Source: Pseudomonas syringae pv. cilantro
GTDB taxonomy: Bacteria > Pseudomonadota > Gammaproteobacteria > Pseudomonadales > Pseudomonadaceae
Assembly (NCBI RefSeq): GCF_001293775.1
Contig: NZ_LGLN01000065.1
Location: 135,018 to 189,568 of the forward strand
Length of the DNA stretch: 54,551 bases
Direction: 5' to 3'
The stretch's first letter is position 1. Each line of letters begins with the position of its first letter. This document shows positions 1 to 8,594 of this stretch, in pieces. The notes beneath the pieces were generated by a model. The model did not search any database. It saw nothing but the letters and a program-made list of their open reading frames with translations, and was not told where the DNA came from. The translations under genes were made by a program, and so were the position numbers.

Positions 1-2
1 CT

Positions 3-1058
3 GTCATTGTCTTGTCCGAAGCCGAAAAAGCAGAGCTTCTACGCCGCGTTAAACAGCGTAAGGGCGCGCAGGATGCCTGTGTTCGTGCCGAAATTATCCT
101 GGCATGCGCGGAGGGAGAGTCTGGAAATTCCATTGCCCAGCGCCTCAACGTTAGTAAGGACGTGGTCTCACGGTGGCGGACGCGCTTTTCGAAATGGGGG
201 TTGATTGGCCTGAACGATGAGCATCGTTCGGGCCGCCCGCGCACAATCAGTGATGAGCAAGTGCAGAAGGTGGTTGATCAAGTTCTGAAGAGCAAACCTG
301 AAGACGCCAGCCATTGGAGTACCCGACAGATGAGCCGGGAAACAGGTATATCTCCTGCTAGCGTGATGCGTATCTGGCATGCCTTCGGAATCAAGCCTCA
401 CTTGGAAAAAACGTTCAAGCTTTCTACCGACCCGCTTTTTGTCGACAAAGTGCAGGACATCGTGGGCCTTTATTTGAACCCGCCAGATAGAGCACTGGTG
501 TTATGTATTGATGAGAAAAGCCAGATCCAGGCGCTGAACCGAACACAACCTGGGCTGCCTTTAGCGCCTGGAAATCCTGCGACACGTACGCACGATTACA
601 AGCGCCACGGCACGACTTCGCTGTTTGCTGCTCTGGATGTAGCAACGGGGGAAGTCATTGGCCGGTTGAAACGACAGCATCGCAGTGTCGAATTTCTATC
701 GTTTCTCAAAGAGGTTGATGCCTCAGTACCGACCGATGTGCCGATTCATCTGATTATGGATAACTACGCAACGCACAAGACCGACAAGGTCAAGGCGTGG
801 CTGGCCGCACGTCCTCGTTACAGCATCCATTTCACGCCCACGTCTGCCTCATGGATGAATCTGGTGGAGCGTTTTTTCTCAACGCTGAGCGAGAAATGGA
901 TCAAGCGCCAGGCTCATGTCAGTGTGAAGGATCTGGAGGCCTCAATCGAGCACTACCTTGAAACCTATAACCAGAATCCGAAGCCATTTCGCTGGCACAA
1001 AAAAGCTGACGAGATACTGGGTTCCGTAGCTCGTGCAGCAAAAGCATTGGGTAAATAA
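3..1058 (+). CDS. IS630-type transposase, 5' end cut by window
   Basis: Transposase of an IS630/Tc1-mariner-type insertion sequence, which cuts and pastes the element into TA targets. The N-terminal half is a helix-turn-helix region ([20 protein letters not shown], then a second winged segment with [14 protein letters not shown]). The C-terminal half is a DDE integrase fold: first Asp in LCIDEKSQ (about residue 165 counted from the TTG at 12), second Asp in IMDNYATHK (about 248), Glu in NLVERFF (about 283). All three acidic residues are present and the frame is unbroken, so the enzyme could be active. The frame is open to the left edge, so the true start probably lies outside the window; TTG at 12 is only the first possible start inside it. 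Neither inverted repeat can be delimited. A decayed metabolic gene follows directly. Confidence 0.9.
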   Translation, partial: VIVLSEAEKAELLRRVKQRKGAQDACVRAEIILACAEGESGNSIAQRLNVSKDVVSRWRTRFSKWGLIGLNDEHRSGRPRTISDEQVQKVVDQVLKSKPEDASHWSTRQMSRETGISPASVMRIWHAFGIKPHLEKTFKLSTDPLFVDKVQDIVGLYLNPPDRALVLCIDEKSQIQALNRTQPGLPLAPGNPATRTHDYKRHGTTSLFAALDVATGEVIGRLKRQHRSVEFLSFLKEVDASVPTDVPIHLIMDNYATHKTDKVKAWLAARPRYSIHFTPTSASWMNLVERFFSTLSEKWIKRQAHVSVKDLEASIEHYLETYNQNPKPFRWHKKADEILGSVARAAKALGK

Positions 1059-1197
1059 TTTTATGCGTTACTTGTGAAGCACCACACTAAGGTGAGAGCG
1101 ACCGGGGCGGCGGTCCGCCCTGCTCACGAAGATTGCCTGTCAGACGACCAGACAATGCAGATGACAGGCAGCGTGATCTCTACACGAAGCCAACTGA

Positions 1198-2039
1198 ATG
1201 ACCGATTTCGTCAAATGCCAGCGCCTCAAGGTAGCCGTCAATTTGCATCGATTCATCGAAGAGGACGTATTGCCCTGCACTCACCTGGATACGGAAGCCT
1301 TCTGGGAGGCTTCGATGCGCTGGTCCAATACCTTGCCCCGCGCAACCGCGAACTGCTCGCCGAACGCGAGCGCTCGCAGGCCGAGCTGGACACGTGGCAC
1401 AAGGCGCATCCCGGCCCGATCGTTGACATGCCCGCTATGCGCTGAACGCGGCGAACGCGCGCTGGGGCTCGCTGTACGATGCCTTGTATGGCACTGATGT
1501 GAATCCACCGCCAACGGCGCGGAAATCCGTGCCGGCTACATCCCGTTGCGCGGGGCCAAGTTGATCGCTTTTGCCCGCGACCTGCTCGACGACTTGCTGA
1601 CCATCCCGGTGGTGACCAGCCCGCGTGGACGCGCGAACAGATTCTCGAGGAGCTGGAAAACAACGCTCAGGGCCTGCTGGGCTATGTGGTGCGCTGGATC
1701 GAACAGGGCATCGGCTGCTCCAAGGTGCCGGACATCCATAACGTCGGCCTGATGGAGGATCGGGCGACGTTGCGCATCTCCAGTCAGCACATGGCCAACT
1801 GGCTGCTGCACGATATCGTCGGCCAGCAAGATGTGCAAAACGTGCTGGAGCGCATGGCCAAAGTGGTGGACAAACAGAACGCCGGAGATTCGTATTACCG
1901 CCCCATGGCCCGAGACTTCAAGCACTCCACGGCGTTCAAGGCCGCGTGCGCGCTGGTGTTCAAAGCCGTCGAACAGCCCTCCGGCTCTACCGAACCGCTG
2001 TTGCATGAGTTCCGGCTTGCGTTCAAGGATCAGCACTGA
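1198..2039 (+). pseudogene. glcB: malate synthase G remnant (glcB-like)
   Basis: Decayed malate synthase G, the glyoxylate-cycle enzyme joining glyoxylate and acetyl-CoA. Family segments appear in order but in three frames: the N-terminus from 1198 ([22 protein letters not shown]), then a shift to [18 protein letters not shown] (about 1320-1437), then [19 protein letters not shown] from 1433 in the third frame, [10 protein letters not shown] (about 1546-1575), and finally the C-terminal quarter, [20 protein letters not shown] through [14 protein letters not shown] (about 1680-2036). The family is usually about 725 residues, and only about 280 codons remain. The central catalytic barrel is deleted and there are at least two frameshifts, so no enzyme can be made. 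The adjacent IS630 element may have helped cause the rearrangement; that is inference. A working copy presumably exists elsewhere. Confidence 0.85.
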
Positions 2040-2063
2040 TCGTTTGCGGACATACTTGAACAT

Positions 2064-2094
2064 CAACGGCAGGCTGCAAACCTGCCTGCCGTTG
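2064..2094. terminator. stem-loop after the malate synthase remnant
   Basis: CAACGGCAGG (2064-2073) pairs perfectly with CCTGCCGTTG (2085-2094) around an 11-base loop. It lies just after the pseudogene stop, as expected for the old glcB terminator. No T-run follows, so it is only terminator-like. Confidence 0.45.
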
Positions 2095-2168
2095 ACTCAA
2101 GCACTTCGTAGAGGTCAGCATCGCTTCTGCGTGATCCGCTGACTAGCGCTGTGCCGTTCGATGGCGTT

Positions 2169-3377
2169 TCATGGTGTTTGCTTACCCAGCAATAAAAACC
2201 CGTCGGTCCAGCGAATGTCCATATTTTCAACTTTCTTCAAGGCGGTGAGCCGCCCGTTCCCCAACTGCAAGTAATCATACAGAAAATCATAAACAAACAC
2301 GCCATTCGCACATTTATTCTCAGGCTGATACTTGTCTTTCAGGTCATCCTTCCTGAGACTTTCTTCAATATCCGCATAACGCTTACAAGACTGTTCAAGG
2401 GCAGACCTCAGTCTTTCTCGATCAGGAATATCGTTATTGAAAAAATTGAGGGTATAGTACAGTGAGCTCAACCCAACAAAATCAGTTTGAGCATAGTCAC
2501 TTGATTTGACAATAGGGATCAGCTTGTTGATCTCAGACTGATAGTTGGCGGCAATAGCATCATCGTAAGCACGGTCGCACTCTGCAAAATCAAACGCGCC
2601 CGTCATGGGCACTTTCATTACAGGCGAACCTTGTGGGTAGCAACGTTGCTCCTGCTGCTTTATTTTGTTCATGGACGTCCTGGCAGCATCGGCCCCCAGG
2701 CCCAGCAGGCTTTCACTCATAACCGAGTAGGTTTTTCCATTCCACGTTACTGCACGAGCATTTTTACTGACGTCTGTTTTATCATCCGATGGAGACTTGA
2801 GCGCGAAAGTGATTTGACTCGAAGCACCGCCCATTTCGATTATGCCCAACGTGTTGTCAGACGTTGCCAGCCCTTTCAAAAAATTGAGGTGCACCCAGGC
2901 AAATATCCCCTCATCCCTGCCATCTATTGTGCCCACCTGCCCCAACGCCCAACCCTTGGCCAGAATCGACGCGTTCACAGACTTATAAATAGCGTCTTGC
3001 TGATCCGCAGACAACTCGCGCATGCCGGCGGTGCCCAGAACATTCACAAGCACAGTATTTTTTTCCAATGCGTATTTCTTTTCACCGGCAAGCCTCTCCA
3101 GCGCGTCCAGCAAGGGAGCTATCAACAGGTAGCCTGAATCGTCAGGTACACTTGCATAACTGGCCAGTGGCAGTTTGGAGTTGTATTCCACAACCGGCGT
3201 CACCGTATCGGCAGACAACCGATAAAGAATACCGCGCGTTTTGCTGCTTCCGGCATCGACAACCACCTGCCATGTCTCCGGCCGAACATCTGCCCTGACC
3301 GTCACAAGCGGCACGCTCAAAAAAAATAACGCAACACAGGCTATTCTGAAATATCTGAAACCGAATAACAAAAACAT
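2169..3377 (-). CDS. exported apyrase (GDA1/CD39 NTPDase family)
   Basis: Predicted exported nucleoside tri/diphosphatase of about 402 residues. The first ~29 residues form a signal peptide (hydrophobic CVALFFLSVPLV, likely cleavage after VRA), so it acts in the periplasm or outside. The apyrase conserved regions are recognisable: ACR1 DAGSSKTRG (41-49), ACR2 GTAGMR (115-120), ACR3 DGRDEGIFAWVHLNF (152-166) with the catalytic base Glu156, and ACR4 EMGGASSQITF (181-191). All look intact. I chose ATG 3377 because AAGGAG lies 8 bases upstream; an ATG at 3383 is too close to it. The family is mainly eukaryotic; a characterised bacterial member is the Legionella virulence NTPDase. The gene lies downstream of, and parallel to, the beta-propeller gene, with a 150-bp gap. 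A role in destroying host extracellular ATP is inference. Confidence 0.85.
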   Translation of the reverse strand: MFLLFGFRYFRIACVALFFLSVPLVTVRADVRPETWQVVVDAGSSKTRGILYRLSADTVTPVVEYNSKLPLASYASVPDDSGYLLIAPLLDALERLAGEKKYALEKNTVLVNVLGTAGMRELSADQQDAIYKSVNASILAKGWALGQVGTIDGRDEGIFAWVHLNFLKGLATSDNTLGIIEMGGASSQITFALKSPSDDKTDVSKNARAVTWNGKTYSVMSESLLGLGADAARTSMNKIKQQEQRCYPQGSPVMKVPMTGAFDFAECDRAYDDAIAANYQSEINKLIPIVKSSDYAQTDFVGLSSLYYTLNFFNNDIPDRERLRSALEQSCKRYADIEESLRKDDLKDKYQPENKCANGVFVYDFLYDYLQLGNGRLTALKKVENMDIRWTDGFLLLGKQTP

Positions 3378-3532
3378 GGACATCACTCCTTGTGAAGTTA
3401 ATGCAGAATGTAAAGACAGGTGACTCAAGCACCCGACTACTATTGAATCCTTTCAAAAAAATACCGAACCATGTTCAGCCTACCGACACGTCTCTCCCAC
3501 AGCTTTTCGCCTGGCAGCCAGCAAAAAACGGC

Positions 3533-4504
3533 CTACAACTTGTAGATCGAAATCCAGCTCATGTCAGCGTGGGTGGTGTAGATGTAAGTACCCGCCTTGT
3601 TCAGCACCGAACCGCCCACGGAAGGGAAATAAGCAATGCAGGTCGTGACTCCCTTCACCGTATCGATTCTGTAGACGTCGTAATTGCAGGTGTAGACGGC
3701 GTAGACATAGCGATTGTCCGGGGTGATGCCGATGACTTTGACCGGATAGCCCTGCGCACCGATTTTTTCCCGGTAGAACATCCGGTTGGTGGTGGCGTCC
3801 ACCACGTAGACCTCATCGATCCCGCCCACGTAAAGGCGGTCGCCGGCGGAACTGATGACCATCGAACGAGGGTCGGCAAAACCGGGAATGTCATGCTGCA
3901 GGTAATCGAGCGTGCCGATGGCGAGGACGTCGGTCGGCGCCTGCCGATCGAGCAGGGTTGTGGCGTAGACCCGACGGTTGTCGGGGCTGACCGCCAGGGC
4001 CAACGATGCCATGGACAACGAGCCCAGATCGAAATCGTTTTCGACTGTGTAGTTTTCCGTTTCGATTACCCGGATGAGTCCCCCCGGCGCATCCTGAAAG
4101 GACAGACAGATGAATCGGCCATCCGGGCTGCACAGAATCCTGTTCACGTTGGCCGCGGGGATAATACGGATCACTTCGCGCAAACGGGTATCGACCACGT
4201 AGCACTTCTTCTGGCCGATCGTGTACAGCCGTTTTCCATCGGGACTCAGCGTAATGGCGCCTGCCCCGGCGCGCTTTACCGCACCCACCACGCTTGCGGA
4301 GGCAATATCGACCACGCTGACCTCGCGACCGCTTTCATGAGCGACATACAGCGTTGTTTCATCGGGGCTGATGACGATCTCTCCGGGGACGAAGCCCAAG
4401 GGAATGATGCCGGTCAGCCATGCAATATCCAGGGGTACTCCTGCACCGACCGGATCTGCGACATGTATCAAAGCTCTAACGTCCTGAGATGCTTTTTTTT
4501 GCAT
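3533..4504 (-). CDS. YVTN-type beta-propeller protein
   Basis: Protein of about 323 residues made of repeated ~42-residue blades. They carry the YVTN/YncE signature of SPDxxxLYV followed by an SVVDI-like strand: ISPDETTLYVAHE...VSVVDIAS, LSPDGKRLYTIG...CYVVDTRL, CSPDGRFICLS...RVIETEN, VSPDNRRVYATT, SSAGDRLYVGG...VYVVDATT, TPDNRYVYAVY. This fits a seven-bladed propeller used for binding rather than catalysis. No signal peptide or membrane segment is visible. Start chosen at ATG 4504 (MQKKASQD); a GTG three codons upstream is possible. A run of eight A residues directly after the start is a possible slippage site. It precedes the apyrase gene on the same strand and could be co-transcribed with it. 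Ligand unknown. Confidence 0.7.
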   Translation of the reverse strand: MQKKASQDVRALIHVADPVGAGVPLDIAWLTGIIPLGFVPGEIVISPDETTLYVAHESGREVSVVDIASASVVGAVKRAGAGAITLSPDGKRLYTIGQKKCYVVDTRLREVIRIIPAANVNRILCSPDGRFICLSFQDAPGGLIRVIETENYTVENDFDLGSLSMASLALAVSPDNRRVYATTLLDRQAPTDVLAIGTLDYLQHDIPGFADPRSMVISSAGDRLYVGGIDEVYVVDATTNRMFYREKIGAQGYPVKVIGITPDNRYVYAVYTCNYDVYRIDTVKGVTTCIAYFPSVGGSVLNKAGTYIYTTHADMSWISIYKL

Positions 4505-4832
4505 TTTTCCCACCAGTCAATAGGTCTTGCAAGACCGCCAGAATGGGGACTGGATACGAAGAGATGTCCCCAACATCCAACGATGCGGCCAAGACAGTTA
4601 TGCCGCTCCGATCCAAAAACATACGATCATTGAATACTCAACAAGAGGGGTTGGGTACTGACAGAAATAACAGTCGAAGCCCCCGAAAAACGCTCGAACC
4701 GGGGTGCAGAATGGGTTGAAAGGCACAGCGCAGGGGCTATCCAGCCAGACCCTGCGCAACGTGCGAAGCGGGGTAACCATTGGTCAGGCGTATGCCGTAT
4801 CAGTTGCTCGAAACGGCAGCCGCCAAGGTTGC
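4505..4832. other. intergenic region without a recognised gene
   Basis: About 330 bp between the propeller start and the gntR stop. Short open frames here match nothing I recognise. The one visible structure is GCGCAGGG (4728-4735) pairing with CCCTGCGC (4750-4757), which lies after gntR and may be its terminator, although no U-tract follows on the minus strand. Confidence 0.5.
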
Positions 4833-5849
4833 TCAGGAACTTTGCCGGACCACCAGCTCGAACCCCAGATCCACCTGGGATTCCTGAGTGATGCCGTCGA
4901 GAAGTCCCAGCAACAATTGCGCTGCGCGTTGCCCCACGGCTTGCCGGGGTGTGCGGATCGACGTCAGGCGCGGGACCATGTGCGCAGAGCCCGGCAGGTC
5001 ATTGAACCCCACCAGCGACACCCGCTCGGGAATCGCGATGCCAAGGCGCAGCGCCTCCAGCGCGGCGCCCTGTGCCAGGTCGTCATTACAGAAGAACACC
5101 CCGTCGACATCCGGATGCTCGTCGAGCAAACGCGCGAACAGTTCACCGCCCAGCGCAATCGAGGATGCCTCGCGGGTCATGACTTGCAGTTGAGGATCAA
5201 ACACCCCCGCCTCTTCGAGCACCTGACGAAAACCTGCACCACGTTGCAGCACGCGCGGGTCAAGTTGCGCAGCCATATAGGTCAGGCGACGGCGGCCACG
5301 GCCCAACAGATGTCGGGCTGCCTCGGCCCCTGCCTGCTGCTGGGAAAAGCCGACGCAGTAAGCGCCACGACGGGTATCCAGTTCCATCATGTGTACGCAG
5401 GGCACACCGCTGGTTTCCAGCATCTGCCGCGCTGCGGGCGTGTGATCAAAACCGGTCAGCAGAATGCCACGCGGCCGATTGACCAGATGGTTGCGCAGCA
5501 GTTTCTCTTCTTCTTCAGGCGAGTAATGATAATTGCCGATCACCACATCCAGACCGCGCACGCGCAGCACGTCCTGAATGGCTTCCAGCGTTTCGATGAA
5601 CAACTGATTGGAAAGCGAGGGCACCAGAACCACGACCGTCTGGCTGAAGGCAGAGGCCAGGGCTCTGGCCGCAGGATTGGCGACATAACCCAGGCTCTGC
5701 GCCGCAGCACGAACCTTTTCGACCAGTTCCGGTGCCACGGTGGCCACACCCCGTAACGCGCGCGAAGCGGTAATCGGCGAGACGGCAGCCAGTCGTGCAA
5801 CTTCATTGAGGGTCGGGCGACCCGTAGAGCGGGAACCAATGCGTGTCAT
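4833..5849 (-). CDS. gntR: LacI-family gluconate repressor GntR
   Basis: DNA-binding repressor of 338 residues. The LacI-type helix-turn-helix is at about 13-34 (TLNEVARLAAVSPITASRAL), followed by the hinge YVANPAARALAS and a periplasmic-binding-protein-like effector domain (VVLVPSLSNQLF, GVFFCNDDLAQGA, SLVGFNDLPGS). In pseudomonads GntR represses gluconate kinase and permease genes and is released by gluconate or 6-phosphogluconate. The gene is divergent from gntK-gntP, and palindromes containing AGCGCTGTCT lie at 5901, 6061 and 6641. The one at 5901, about 50 bp upstream of this start, suggests autoregulation. Length and domain order are normal. Confidence 0.9.
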   Translation of the reverse strand: MTRIGSRSTGRPTLNEVARLAAVSPITASRALRGVATVAPELVEKVRAAAQSLGYVANPAARALASAFSQTVVVLVPSLSNQLFIETLEAIQDVLRVRGLDVVIGNYHYSPEEEEKLLRNHLVNRPRGILLTGFDHTPAARQMLETSGVPCVHMMELDTRRGAYCVGFSQQQAGAEAARHLLGRGRRRLTYMAAQLDPRVLQRGAGFRQVLEEAGVFDPQLQVMTREASSIALGGELFARLLDEHPDVDGVFFCNDDLAQGAALEALRLGIAIPERVSLVGFNDLPGSAHMVPRLTSIRTPRQAVGQRAAQLLLGLLDGITQESQVDLGFELVVRQSS

Positions 5850-5894
5850 GCGTTGCCAACTAACATAGGGGTTGCCAAATATGTCGAATGCCCC

Positions 5895-5914
5895 ATAAGG
5901 TAGCGCTGTCTCAT
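5895..5914. promoter_or_regulatory. GntR operator candidate 1 (gntR side)
   Basis: CATAAGGTAGCGCTGTCTCA fits the published Pseudomonas GntR motif (AC-N-AAG-N-TAGCGCT) at most positions and shares AGCGCTGTCT with two sites downstream. It lies about 50 bp upstream of gntR. Confidence 0.6.
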
Positions 5915-6055
5915 GGAACGTGACAATGCTTTATCGCTGGTTTCACGTTCGGGTGCCCTGCCAGGCTGCCCCGGAGAACAGCCTCCGATGGTTAACGATG
6001 AACCCAAAACAACGACAAGAACTGGAACAGCCCAGGCTGAGCATAATGTCCACCG

Positions 6056-6075
6056 GACAAAGACAGCGCTGTCTC
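6056..6075. promoter_or_regulatory. GntR operator candidate 2 (before gntK)
   Basis: Contains AGACAGCGCTGTCT (6061-6074), a perfect 14-bp palindrome, preceded by ACAA, giving AC-A-AAG-A-CAGCGCT, close to the known GntR motif. It ends about 18 bp before the gntK start, so bound repressor would block transcription. Confidence 0.65.
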
Positions 6076-6092
6076 CAGATGAGGTGCCTACT

Positions 6093-6620
6093 GTGACAAC
6101 TGCGAATACTGCTATTTCCGCCATTGTGGTGATGGGTGTGTCGGGCTGCGGCAAAAGTGCCGTCGGTGCCGAAATTGCCCTCAACAGCGGCGGTCGCCTG
6201 ATCGAAGGCGATGCGTTCCATCCTCAGGCCAACATCGACAAGATGAGCGCCGGCACCCCCCTAAACGACGAAGACCGCGCCGGCTGGCTGACCCGCCTCG
6301 GCGAAGAGATGGTTGCTGCCCTTGCCAAGGGTGAACATCCGGTCCTGACCTGCTCTGCCCTCAAGCTCATTTACCGCCAGCGTTTGCGCGATGCCGTACC
6401 GGGTCTGGGCTTCGTTTTTCTGGAACTGACCAAAGAGCTCGCGACCGAACGCTGCTCGCATCGGCCCGGTCATTTCATGCCCGCCAGTCTGGTCGACAGC
6501 CAGTTCGCAACGCTCGAATCACCCGCCGGCGAGCCGCTGACACTGGTGGTCGATGCGACCCAGCCTATCGACGTGATTGGCAAACAAGCCGCAGCATGGT
6601 GGAAAGGCTCCCACGCCTGA
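6093..6620 (+). CDS. gntK: gluconokinase
   Basis: Phosphorylates gluconate to 6-phosphogluconate, feeding the Entner-Doudoroff pathway. 175 residues, the family's usual size. The P-loop is GVSGCGKS at about 14-21, followed by the typical LIEGDAFHPQANIDKMSAGTP segment, LTCSALKLIYRQRLR and the C-terminal LVVDATQPID. Start chosen at GTG 6093: GAGG sits 8 bases upstream and this gives the normal family length, whereas the frame runs open further upstream without homology. A GntR-like palindrome lies just before the start. gntP follows after a hairpin and a second palindrome. Confidence 0.92.
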   Translation: MTTANTAISAIVVMGVSGCGKSAVGAEIALNSGGRLIEGDAFHPQANIDKMSAGTPLNDEDRAGWLTRLGEEMVAALAKGEHPVLTCSALKLIYRQRLRDAVPGLGFVFLELTKELATERCSHRPGHFMPASLVDSQFATLESPAGEPLTLVVDATQPIDVIGKQAAAWWKGSHA

Positions 6621-6630
6621 TAAAGGCGTG
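6612..6630 (+). terminator. small hairpin at the gntK stop
   Basis: CACGCCT (6612-6618) pairs with AGGCGTG (6624-6630), overlapping the gntK stop codon. No T-run follows, so it may instead attenuate or protect the mRNA between gntK and gntP. Confidence 0.35.
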
Positions 6631-6634
6631 AACG

Positions 6635-6656
6635 CGAAAGACAGCGCTGTCTTTCG
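6635..6656. promoter_or_regulatory. GntR operator candidate 3 (before gntP)
   Basis: A perfect 22-bp palindrome, CGAAAGACAGC followed by GCTGTCTTTCG, between gntK and gntP. It carries the same AGACAGCGCTGTCT core as the site before gntK. This suggests that gntP has its own GntR-controlled promoter. Confidence 0.65.
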
Positions 6657-6718
6657 TACACACGATAGAACGACGGCGCTCTTGGCAGCGACCTAAAATA
6701 ATAACCGGAGAGACACCC

Positions 6719-8071
6719 ATGTTCGGTATGACCCATGAGACGTTTTTACTCGTCGATGCGCTGGTGACCATCGTCGGCCTTGTGCTGTTGATCACCACCT
6801 TCAAGGTTCACCCCTTCGTCGCGCTGACCCTGGCGGCAGGTTTTCTCGGCCTGACCTCCGGCATGCCGGTGGAAAAAGTCATGAAGTCGTTTCAGGACGG
6901 TTTCGGCGGCGTGCTGGGCTTTGTCGGCATCATTCTTGGGCTGGGCACAATGCTCGGCAAGCTGATGGCCGATTCGGGCGGTGCCGACCAGATCGCGCAG
7001 ACCCTGATCCGTGTCTTCGGCAAGCAGAAAGTGCACTGGGCAATGATGTTCTCGGCGTTTCTGGTGGGCATCCCGCTGTTCTTCGAGATCGGCTTCGTGC
7101 TGCTGATCCCGTTGGTGTTCATCGTCGCGCGTCGCACCGGTGTGTCCATCGTCAAGATCGGTATCCCGCTGCTGGCAGGCCTTTCGGCGGTCCATGGCCT
7201 GGTGCCGCCGCATCCGGGTCCGTTGCTGGCCATCGGCATTTTCGGTGCGGACATCGGCAAGACCATTTTCTACGGCCTGATCGTCGCACTGCCGACAGCA
7301 ATCATTGCCGGGCCGATTTTCGGCAACTGGATTTCCAAACATATTCCTGGCACCCCTTCGCAGGAACTGATGGACCAGATCGCCAAGGAATCAAGCACTG
7401 AAAACCTTCCTGGCTTCGGCATCACGCTGGTCACGATCCTGCTGCCTGTTTTCCTGATGCTGCTCAAGACCTTTGCTGACGTGGTGTTGCCTGAAAACAA
7501 CATGTTCCGCATCTGGATGGACCTGATCGGTCACCCGATTACCGCCCTGCTGGCAGCGCTGTTGCTGGCGTTTTACACCTTCGGCGCGGCACGCGGCTTC
7601 GATCGCTCGAAGATCATGAAACTGCTCGACCAGAGTCTGGCACCGGTTGCAGCCATCGTGCTGATCGTTGGTGCAGGCGGTGGTTTCAAGCAAATGCTGG
7701 TCGCCAGTGGTGTGGGCGATGTCATCGGTCACATGGCGGTGCAGGCGCAGATCAACCCGATCATGCTGGCCTGGCTGGTGGCGGCAGTGATTCGCATCGC
7801 TACCGGCTCGGCGACCGTCGCGACCATCACCGGCGCCGGGATCGTCGCTCCAGTGGTCGGCCTGATTCCCGGCGTCAACCGTGAGCTGCTGGTTCTGGCC
7901 ACCGGCGCGGGCTCACTGATCCTGTCGCACGTCAACGACGCCGGCTTCTGGCTGGTGAAGCAGTACTTCAACATGACGGTTGCCGAGACGTTCAAGACCT
8001 GGACAGTGATGGAAACCTTGCTTTCGGTGGTCGGCCTGATCTTCATCATGCTGCTGTCAACGCTGGTATAG
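6719..8071 (+). CDS. gntP: gluconate permease (GntP family)
   Basis: Inner-membrane gluconate:H+ symporter of 450 residues with about 12-14 hydrophobic segments. Family signatures include VHPFVALTLAAGFLGL, the KVMKSFQDGFGGVLG segment, GIPLFFEIGFVLLIPL, GLVPPHPGPL and, near the C-terminus, RIATGSATVATITGAGI and SHVNDAGFWLVKQ. The start ATG has GGAG 8 bases upstream. It imports the substrate for the upstream kinase, and a palindromic GntR-type site lies about 60 bp upstream. Confidence 0.92.
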   Translation: MFGMTHETFLLVDALVTIVGLVLLITTFKVHPFVALTLAAGFLGLTSGMPVEKVMKSFQDGFGGVLGFVGIILGLGTMLGKLMADSGGADQIAQTLIRVFGKQKVHWAMMFSAFLVGIPLFFEIGFVLLIPLVFIVARRTGVSIVKIGIPLLAGLSAVHGLVPPHPGPLLAIGIFGADIGKTIFYGLIVALPTAIIAGPIFGNWISKHIPGTPSQELMDQIAKESSTENLPGFGITLVTILLPVFLMLLKTFADVVLPENNMFRIWMDLIGHPITALLAALLLAFYTFGAARGFDRSKIMKLLDQSLAPVAAIVLIVGAGGGFKQMLVASGVGDVIGHMAVQAQINPIMLAWLVAAVIRIATGSATVATITGAGIVAPVVGLIPGVNRELLVLATGAGSLILSHVNDAGFWLVKQYFNMTVAETFKTWTVMETLLSVVGLIFIMLLSTLV

Positions 8072-8080
8072 CCCGCAAAA

Positions 8081-8122
8081 GACACCGGCCTTCGCGGACT
8101 CCGACCCGCGAAGGCCCGTGTC
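8081..8122. terminator. strong inverted repeat after gntP
   Basis: GACACCGGCCTTCGCGG (8081-8097) pairs with CCGCGAAGGCCCGTGTC (8106-8122) with one mismatch and an 8-base loop. It lies 10 bp after the gntP stop. No clear T-run follows, but a 17-bp stem here is most simply a terminator. Confidence 0.6.
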
Positions 8123-8594
8123 TCACCTGAAGCCGCAGGGCTGCGACAACGCCAGCCTTACACGACCTGCGTTGATATTCCCCGCACAGCTATGCCCCCG
8201 TCCTACGCCTCCCTACACCTCTTTCCATTTGATTTTTCAGAAAGCTCGGGCAAGTTTCGCAAGTCGAGCCTACGCTTACATTCATGTGGAATTTGGCCCG
8301 CCTGATCTCGTCTACCACGGCGAGAGCTGCCTGAACGTGCTCATCCGTTCGCGTTACTTTTCATGTAGCGCCAGTAAACACGGGCATTTTTACGTCAAAA
8401 CGGGCAGAATTGGCGCACTCGTCGTATCGGGCATGCAAATCTCGATGACAAGAAAATGAACCGAGGGAATTAAATTCACCTGTGCAACGTCATAAGACGG
8501 ATGCATTTGGATGCACTCGGCAACAATCACCACGCAAAGGCAAACGCCAGCCTCTTGATAGAGGCGTTTTCAAGAGGCCATCAAGGAAAAGATT
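8123..8594. other. csrA upstream region
   Basis: About 470 bp between the gntP hairpin and csrA. I see no convincing gene. An open frame at 8118-8459 has no recognisable domain and no good ribosome site. The last 45 bases form the csrA leader hairpin. No TGTAAG-N6-CTTACA GacA box was found. Confidence 0.5.
8551..8588 (+). promoter_or_regulatory. csrA leader hairpin and CsrA-like GGA site
   Basis: CCTCTTGA (8551-8558) pairs with TCAAGAGG (8570-8577). Five bases later comes TCAAGGA, the Shine-Dalgarno of csrA, which contains the GGA core that CsrA/RsmA proteins bind. The arrangement suits autoregulation of translation; that is inference from position and motif. Confidence 0.4.

Noticed and set aside
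3384..3532. hrp box (GGAACC-N15/16-CCAC) upstream of the apyrase
   Set aside because: No sequence with both halves at correct spacing was seen on the minus strand.
8118..8459. Open frame between gntP and csrA
   Set aside because: No ribosome site or recognisable domain; it begins inside the gntP terminator hairpin.
8123..8594. GacA-type TGTAAG-N6-CTTACA element or Gac small RNA before csrA
   Set aside because: Only a lone CTTACA at about 8274; the partner half is absent.
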